From positions 62,001 through 126,000 of the forward strand of contig WTXG01000015.1 in NCBI GenBank assembly GCA_022496185.1: a stretch of 64,000 bases of DNA, read 5' to 3'. This document shows positions 56,235 to 64,000 of the stretch, piece after piece (the stretch's first letter is position 1; each line of letters begins with the position of its first letter). A model generated the notes under the pieces. It searched no databases, was not told the DNA's origin, and was given only the letters and a program-made list of their open reading frames with translations. Both the position numbers and the translations under genes were made by a program. This stretch comes from Multifurca ochricompacta. Its lineage: Eukaryota > Basidiomycota > Agaricomycetes > Russulales > Russulaceae.

Positions 56235-58491
56235 ATGACTTTGCAACCTTCTTCATCTGAAGATGATGGAAATATATCACCCGCCTCACCCGTAGATGAG
56301 TCAGGTGCTGCTACGCGTTTAGCGCCCGAAGTCTCAGAGCTTGAGCCAGAACCAGCGCCTGGTCTGAATGGGAATCCTGTCCACTGTTTGTGTCATACAA
56401 ACTCTTCCATCGAGAAACCTATGCTCACCTGGCCTTCACTTGTGATGCAGGGTACGACGTACGTGGACAAATATTCACTTTCCCACACCATTGGTTACGG
56501 TAATAATACGTTCATTTGTTTGCAGGCTGACCGCACCGAACCATATACCCGGATAGAACCATTCCAAGAGCGACAGGACACCAGTGTCGAGTAAGAAGAA
56601 ACCTCTCTTTTTTCAAAATATCTGACGCGCTTATCTTCTCACCAACTCCTTACGTAGATTCTTTTATAAGCCAGTAACTCTTACCGCTCTAGCTGTCGCT
56701 TTGGCCGCATTGGGGTACGTTGCGACGACGCAGGATGTACTCGAGGAGGGCCGTGATAAGAGAAGAATGTACGCCTTCCAATATGCAGTTTGAGAGCGCA
56801 TCGTGGAATGTGCACACAGGGGCACGTATGCTGCCATTACCGGCTTCCTCGTGTTTTCAGTGATCCAATTCCGTGATGGCCCCTTCATCCGTCCGCACCC
56901 TGCGTTCTGGCGCGTTGTCCTTGGGGTCAACCTCTTGTATGAACTCGCCCTCGTGTTCTTGCTCTTCCAAGACCTGGGCTCTGCCCGCGCTATGATGACA
57001 TACCTTGACCCAAATCTGGGCCGCCCCCTCCCAGAAAAAAATTACGCTGAGAATTGTGCGTTCACACCACAGAACATATGGGTAACGTTTCCTTTCACCT
57101 TGCCATTTCACTTTTTAAATTGAAATGTCGCACGCAGAATGCCATCGACATATTCTGTTTGGCGCATGCCTTGGGCTGGTTTGGGAAAGCTCTAATTTTA
57201 CGAGACTATTGGTTTTGCTGGGTAAATTCAATTACCATTGGTGTTAAGTTCGCGTTGGCTTACCCGCCATGTGGCCGAGATTCTGAGCATTGCTTTCGAG
57301 TTGGCTGAATACAGTCTCCAGCACCAGTTACCTAACTTTGCCGAAGTGCGTGCTTCTCCCATTATTCCGTTGTTATGGTGCAACTGAGCTCGATCTTCTA
57401 GTGCTGGTGGGATCATGTCAGGATTTTCCATGTTTCTTCGCTTAACGATCATGCTCTCAACGTTTCATTGCCTTCCAGTGGGTCTTGGATGTGTTGATAT
57501 GTAACTGGTTGGGTACCTATGCCGGTTAGCGCTATGTTTGATATTCATTTCCGGAATGAGCGCTTATCGATAGGCAAGGGATGAAGGCTTGTCAGTACTT
57601 CGAAGTAAAGGTGGGTCGGTATAAAAGAGATTCCTGATAAGTTCAAGCTCACGCCGGCCGCGAAGCATTATACATGGCGGGGTTTTCGCCAAAGTCATGG
57701 CATCCGATCTAAAACAAAAAGAGTGTTCACGCAATTTTCACCCCATGACTTCACAGCATTCCACTGGCATGGAACCGCGTCCTTACTACACTACGTGACG
57801 GTTGTCATGCTGCTTGCCGTCTTCCTCGCGGCAGAGCTAAATCCGTTCTATCTAAAGGTCTGCATCCCCAGCGATTGCCCAGCTCACGTCATGTTAAGCT
57901 TGAATATAACATTTTCAGAGTCTCCTCTGGATGGAGCCTGATCATCCATTCGTAATCGCCAGGTTAGCAGGCGTTTTTCTATGCGCCCTCCCAGCCGTTC
58001 GGGAGCTATATCAATACATCAACGACCCAAGGTACGGCGCACGATTTCCTAGTTTATCAGCCCGGCTTTTCAATGTCCGTATCGTCTGACATTTTTTTTA
58101 CGCGATCTTGCGCGCCGCAGGAAAGCAGTAAGAATGGGGCAACACGTCTGGTTGCTGCTTGCCACTATTGGCACAGAGCTACTCGCTATTGTTAAATGGA
58201 GCAACGGTCAATTCCCCGCACCGTTACCAACCTATGTGCGGTTCGCTTGGTCGATCGGGGCGCGCTACTGGTACTTTATCCAGTCGGTCAGGTGTGTGTT
58301 CACGTAACCATATTTTTTTTTGTGCTATTAGGCGCTTACTGAGAGCGTCTAATCTGTGCTCTTGTTCTACTTGTAGTTTGGTGTACCCAGTGCCCGCCGA
58401 TATCTACGGCGACTTTCACGCAGGTCAAGGGTCAAAACTCAGTAATGCTTTTGTAATGGGGGTTTTGTTGAATGATTTCTCCATCCCTTGA
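56235..58491 (+). CDS. Phosphatidylserine synthase, base-exchange (PTDSS) type
   Basis: Twelve exons (56235-56590, 56658-56768, 56820-57081, 57138-57221, 57280-57345, 57402-57416, 57479-57524, 57579-57610, 57666-57857, 57919-58031, 58121-58291, 58377-58491) give up to 520 residues; animal PTDSS1 has 473. Exon 1 may contain one or two further in-frame introns (for example 56465-56525), so the N-terminus is uncertain. Conserved motifs are FFYKPVTLTALA, FIRPHPAFWR, YLDPNLGRPLPE, LPNFAECWWDHWVLDVLIC and MKACQYFEVK. About nine membrane segments are predicted. The enzyme swaps the head group of phosphatidylcholine or -ethanolamine for serine in the ER. This differs from the CDP-DAG route of yeast Cho1. 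Exon 6 is a 15-bp microexon coding exactly the CWWDH motif. Confidence 0.88.
57402..57416 (+). other. 15-bp microexon coding CWWDH
   Basis: Flanked by TAG at 57399-57401 and GT at 57417-57418, phase 0 on both sides. It supplies five residues of the most conserved family motif, so skipping would delete them without shifting the frame. Confidence 0.8.
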
Positions 58492-61400
58492 AGCGACGCC
58501 ACCTATTGCGCGTATCAAGTAGACATTCATAATTGTGTACTGATAAGATAAGACGTAGCTGAGTGGTATGATAATTCATTTCAATATTGAGACAGTAGCC
58601 CGGTAGAGAGTGCAAACAACTTTGGAAGGTGCAGTGATACAAATTGGCTCCCGGACCTTTGTTCTGATGACATCTTTGACAGCTGCCAATTAAAGAAGTA
58701 CATCTTCGGGCCGCCTGCCGTCTTTGGTGAACCTCTAACACACACTCTCCCCCCTAAAGCTTCAGTTCTACGCCTGATGCACGACCTTCCTTACCACGCC
58801 ACACATTTCTCAACCACATGCTAACACCCTTGCATGATTCCTCAGTGGGGTACGCGGATGAGCTCTTGTGATACACTTTTCGAGCCTACCTAGGCCGTCT
58901 ACCGCTTCTCCTTAAAAAATGGTGTGTGAAACCGAGTTCTTTCCCCTGTACAGACTTGAGCTGGGCGATCTCGCTTCGCAGTTCACACAGTATCTCGTGT
59001 AGAGTGTTTCTATTGGGATGCCGCTGTGCCAAACCATATGACCATAAGCCTCAGCTGGATAACGTCGCAGGGGCGTGGGCGCGCCCTTAATTAAGCTCTT
59101 CACGGAGCAGGCTGTGCCCATCACCCGTTCGTCGCTTTCTCAATTGCCTCCGCAATGTCCTTGTAGTGATGTATTGATGTGCGTGCGAACTTTGAGGACG
59201 CTCACCGTTGCCTATGACCTGGGATAGTGTCGATCAATCATGAGTGATGAGTGGAGGCTTTTTCCTTTATTTTTTTAAATTGTTTTTGGTCACTTTTCCG
59301 TTGCCGCGGGGTTAACGGATCTCTCACAGATGGTGGACTGTTCTTGCCCCCCCCCATGAAACCTGTACATCCCATCCTGCATTCTATGTTGGAATCGCTG
59401 ATCTTCATGTTGACTGGTGAGATTATATGTCCCGGTACACACAATAACCGCTGTCAACATTCATTCATTTTTTTTTTCTTTGGATAGTAGGATGGGGATG
59501 GGTGAACAACCGATTCAATTGGAACGTTCCACACGGTGTAGTTTGTGGCTGTGCAAGTGAGCACACGGCACCAATTTCGTTCCACCCAAAGTAAAATCGC
59601 AATACTGGAGTGCAGACAGAGGACGGGTGTCCAGCAAACCTTACATCGCCCGTGTCTAGTCCTAAACCAAAAACCATCTACTCACCATCCCAGTAACATT
59701 AACAATATCAAGAATCAGGAAATCAGCTCACGCACGATCATCCATGTGCCTTTAATGCCATTCCCCGATGAGCACGGAGGTAGGCCACCGCCCACGGACA
59801 AGGGCACGGACGGAGTCATCCAGGAACCGATAATGATAATGGTTCGTTTGCGTTCAGAACTCTGAAACCCAAAACTTTGACAGCGTTGCTTGGTGTGCGC
59901 TTCAGTTCAGTATTTTCCCCTGCGGATCGCGGTTCGGACCCAATGTCTTGTCTGTTCGTTCACGCGTGCGTGCGCGTGTGCTCCCTCTACGACTTAAAGC
60001 GCTGATCTCTTCTCAGTCCTCAGGCTCTGGGCAGTCATCCTACCAAAAATCGGGTGACTTCATTTCAACACCACACACGCAATGCAGCACGCGCTTAACA
60101 AACATATCGTTCGACTTTTACTCGACACGTCTTTGACTATTGAAAAGTGCATTCACGTACGGCATACTCTCGCACCTCGGCATGCGTACCCCGGCGAATC
60201 GTTTTACGTCCCCAAAGGTCATATAACGCGGATCGGGTAAAAGATCTCATTTTGCCGGGACGTATCTATCTTCCCTTCTTCCCTTTACCTACCCACCTGA
60301 TTTGATATTCCCCCTCCATCCTAACCTAGCTCAAGCATAGCAAGCTTCTGCTACATGTGCGTAGGAATCCTCTTGCGGTACACCCTTCCCCCCCCCTGGC
60401 CCTTCATGATGTCGTACAAGGCGAATTCAGTGCGCCTTTAGGCGACACGCTTCCCAAGCCCGCGCTGAGCGATTACGACGTGGGGGATTCTCACCCACCA
60501 CCCTGCCGTAATCGTTGACGCGCATACAACTGGGAAGCAGTCATAGAAGGCAATCGCGAGGCCTGGTCCCCCCCCCCCCCCCTTTTTTTTTTTTTTCAGC
60601 GTCCTCTGAGGTTGCACTGGTACTCATGACAGTCAGACGTGAATTAGCGAACAATGCACACAAGCGTTTCAGGGACTCGATGTGTCTCAATAAATTATCG
60701 CTTTTTCCTCTTGGGGCACGAAGTGATCCGGTGTCCCGCGGGGTCCTATGTGCTGTTATTTATCAAACAAACATATGAAGGGATCATATGCAGGCTTACA
60801 GGTGGCAGGCCTTTCTTTCAACGGTTTGTTTTGGGTTTGGGCTTTTCAAATGACAAGCGCGATCCCACACTCATCATCCCTTTATTCTTGCTATGCTGTC
60901 TCAAGTTGCCGCCCTCGTGTACGTATACTCTTGCAGTAGGAACAAAATACAGTGACGCCCATCTTGTTTTTTTTTTTGGGGGGGAAGTATTGCTATTTTG
61001 TATGAATAGAATACATCAATCAACATCAACAACCGGCAAAAGCGGGAAAGCCAGGTCCGAAATTTGCTGAACTAATTGAACGTTGGGCATTTGTTATTGA
61101 GACGAAATTCAAAATCAAGTTCACAGTCGAACATCTTGCGTCCTTCCTTTGGGGCCAGGCCAGGACACCATGCAGCTTCGCTTCTTTCAATACCTTGTTT
61201 ATCATCTTAGTCTGTGGTGACCGTGGGCACCTGACAGGACGCTGCGCTACACACCTTGCCGCATTCATCTTGGATGCAAAAAATCCTCAAGCAGTACTGG
61301 GACGGGCATTGAGCTTTGAAAAATCTTTTGGACCGCTAGAGCTCACTCTTTCCTTCCGTCCCCCCGTGAACTCAGCTTAGAGGAGGTTTGAATCCGGATT

Positions 61401-61517
61401 CCGTTTGGGTTGTACTTTTGCGTCATCTGACTTGGCCCGTGTCGTCCTCGTTTTCGCTTGTTAACTTGCAGTAGCGGCGGACTTCGGAGGTCATGAAATA
61501 GGGGTGAGGGAAGAGAA

Positions 61518-61541
61518 GGAAAGGAAAGGAAAGGAAAGGAA
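61518..61541 (+). repeat. GGAAA pentanucleotide microsatellite
   Basis: About five GGAAA units in tandem, in a spacer. Confidence 0.8.
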
Positions 61542-61799
61542 CCAACCTCTGAGAACTGACTGGGTAGATCCGAGTTCGAGGTGGGGGGGAGGGGGGGGGG
61601 GGCTGGTTGTTTCAACAACTCGAACTCGTACGATGCGATGCAATTGCAACTTTGCAAGTCGCCGTTGAGATGCGATGCCGATGCCAGCGCGCGAGAGAGA
61701 TGAAATCTCGTCCTCTTCACTCTCATCATCATGGACGGACCCGGAAAGGCATGCGACTCACGCCAAACTCCCTAAACTCCCTAAGCGGATGTTTCAAAT

Positions 61800-61832
61800 T
61801 CCCATCCCCATCCCCATCCCCATCCCCATCCT
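61800..61832 (+). repeat. CCCCAT hexanucleotide microsatellite
   Basis: Five CCCCAT units in tandem, in the gene-free 3' part of the window. Confidence 0.85.
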
Positions 61833-64000
61833 CATTTATTCCCTCCTCACACACACAACACGCTATCGCTATCATAGGGGGGGGGAGAGTGACGAATTCG
61901 TTTGAGGGCTTCATGGTTTCCACTTTCGGTTGCTCTCTATTATTTGGAACACTTCGATGATTTCGCAGGCCCAAGTTCTACCCGCCAAGTCAACGACATT
62001 CCCTGCAATGTGAAGGCGGCCCGCGTATGTGATCGAAAGCGAGTACACACATCTCATGATCATGGCTGAGCTAGACTGAGCTGGGTTGAATTGCACTCCA
62101 CTATTAGGCTGAGGTTTTACGTTCTTTATCTTCTCGCTCACTAGACGTAAAGATCAGCTGTATAACCCAATTACCTCCTCTTTACACGATTCTTCCCCCC
62201 TTTGCGTTCTCTTGGAGATATTCTTTCTTGTTGGCTCTAACATTGGATACTCCGCCGTAGGCAGTCCGCAGACCGCGCGGAAGTCCGCGGTGCACCCTCG
62301 TACAGCGCTATTATCAGTACATAGCTTGACCTCGGTTTTACAACACGAGCCACTGATGCACGTCGCTTGCGCTTACTGCAACCGAACCAGATGGAGCATA
62401 AGTGGCTTCGTATATTGGGGGAGGGAGGGGGAAGGGGGGGTGGGGGTGGGGGAATCCTTGATGTTTGATTCGATGATAGTGTCTACTCCAATTTTGCACG
62501 GCCAAGCCTAATTAATCAACGGGGCTGTGGCGGCGCAATCATCTTCGGCGTTCCGTAGAGTAATGCTTGCCTCAAGAGTCTGTTCGCACCGGTGAATCGG
62601 CTTTATCAGAGGCTTTTGGTGAGTTCATAGAGTTTTTTTTACATCTTTATTAATTCTTTCATTTCACTTCCCTCCTCCGAGGCCATTTCCCGGTGTGCCA
62701 TCAACTGCGAATCGCTATATTGGTTTTGATGATGGTATTCAGTATCTGATAGAGCACATGGCCGTCAATGCTTCGCAAGCGTCAATGGGCGTAGAAAGAT
62801 ACGCTTCTGTTCTTGCATTCTTGCCATCTCCCACACAGACTCCTGAAGGTAAAGTGGTGGAGGTTCTTTGCGCTCTACCCCACTTGGGAAATTGTGATGA
62901 TTTTTAAGGCGTGGACTCGTTACATGATGTGACCGGCCTTTGAGTCGGTGCCGAGACTTTACAGGCTCGGCGAATGACGAGGCCAGCTGCCGTTCGGACT
63001 CGACTGAAACGACGGTGGCGACGACTTTAGCAGCTTTTGGGGACTGTTCGTACAGCGTAGCCAACCCCACTCCATCAAATACTCACAAGGGGTATTTCTA
63101 ACAAAGGGGGGGTCTGACATGGCAAATTCATCACTCTTCTTCGCTTCAACAAAAGCGCATATTCTCTGGGAACAATCAAACAAACATAACTATTACTATG
63201 CTGTTCTGGATCTGGGATTCCTGGTCTTCTTCACATCACAATAGTCCCTATGCAGAGTGTTGGAGATGGATTTCCAACACGGCCTAATTACACCGGTGGC
63301 CACCACAATTTCCAGTGGAAGTCTGATCCACCTATTGGTGGAGCTAGCACAGAACGGTGGCACTCCCAGAATGCCAATCCTTCGTTTCTGGTTCCTGAAG
63401 AACCAGGGACACAAAACTGTAGTCAACTCAGTCTATGATCTTTTTTATTTTTTTATTTGGAAAGTATAGATGTCCCGAAGTTCACGATGACAGGTTGATT
63501 GGCCTCAAACACATATACGAAGTGACCAAGGCGTCGTGAGAGTTCGTCAACCCTATTGGAAGCATACGTGAAGAGCAGAAATTATTCGAAAGAACGGGAT
63601 TTGTTCTTTACTTCGCTACGCACACGCTCGTGTATTTGGGGTACGGACTCCTGACACTGACGCTGACAACTGACACTGACAGTCACCTTTGACTATCTTT
63701 GGGACGACACAGTGTGGATGGATCAGTGTGAATTAGAAGCGAATGGGTCATGGTCATGGGCATTCATCTCCAGAAACAGTCATTCGACTCTGATGACGAC
63801 CACCACAGAAACCACCAAGTTCATTGAACCACCTCCATCACCCTCATCAACTCCCCCCTCGAAAAAAATAAATAAGTAAAAAATAAAAAATAAAAAATAA
63901 AAGGTTTTTTGAGTTTTGAGAAAGGCTACATCCATTCACTCGTCCAACACTTATGGCTATAGGACGTACAATTTCCCCTGGTTGGATATGATCAATGACC

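Larger units (their letters stand above)
58492..64000. other. 5.5-kb terminal segment, no supported gene
   Basis: Contains a C12/T13 run near 60569-60596, a GGAAA repeat (61518-61541), G-rich DNA (61586-61602, 62417-62452), a CCCCAT repeat (61800-61832) and an ATAAAAA repeat (63874-63900). Open frames up to about 140 codons (60654-61070, 61343-61732) are low-complexity or motif-free. The 62695-62907 frame is too short to judge. Confidence 0.45.

Overview
The window is nuclear DNA of a filamentous basidiomycete, most likely an Agaricomycete. Seen in the sequence: genes split by many GT-AG introns of about 46-90 bp (roughly 95 introns in 18 multi-exon genes), exons as short as 15 bp, roughly 50% GC, and microsatellite-rich spacers. 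Known families that fit: a MATH/BTB protein, a DUF6699-like protein, an animal-type base-exchange phosphatidylserine synthase and a PRP24/SART3-type splicing factor. An order such as Cantharellales is only a guess.

Layout. 1-1320 (+) is the 3' end of an unrecognised Pro/Ser-rich coiled-coil protein. 5254-8328 holds two minus-strand oxidoreductases, a TcuA-like FAD flavoprotein and a classical SDR. 8533-21942 is a compact run of five plus-strand genes: PRP24, MATH-BTB, a 1000-residue double-RING protein, NAD(P)H-hydrate epimerase and a MYND-finger protein. 24754-25844 (-) is a DUF6699-like protein. 27011-28896 (+) is NOP56. 29162-34000 (-) holds a Kha1-type K+/H+ antiporter and an extended SDR. 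36261-38832 (+) is a pair of tandem paralogues of an unknown domain, each with a 93-bp intron at the same site. Then come ORC6 (39142-40626, -), a YqjM-class old yellow enzyme (44692-46496, -), a TANGO2/NRDE protein (47250-49031, +), a Zn2Cys6 regulator (49731-51282, -) and phosphatidylserine synthase (56235-58491, +). About 25 kb in several blocks carries no gene that I can support; these blocks are mostly pyrimidine tracts and short tandem repeats.

How the genes relate. Most are unlinked housekeeping functions: splicing, snoRNP, replication licensing, cofactor repair, phospholipid synthesis and ion homeostasis. I see no CRISPR array, transposon, plasmid or virus. The FAD flavoprotein and SDR could share a catabolic role, but that is inference from adjacency and orientation.

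Most notable observations: (1) up to six single-base losses, nearly all at base runs, break otherwise well conserved genes (PRP24 twice, the Zn2Cys6 gene twice, the DUF6699 gene, possibly ORC6), a pattern that looks like systematic indel error in the assembly but could be real decay; (2) three GC-AG introns, two of them consecutive in the NAD(P)H-hydrate epimerase gene; (3) the tandem paralogues of an undescribed domain, one of which has gained RS repeats; (4) twin GCACGTGC palindromes 110 bp upstream of phosphatidylserine synthase.
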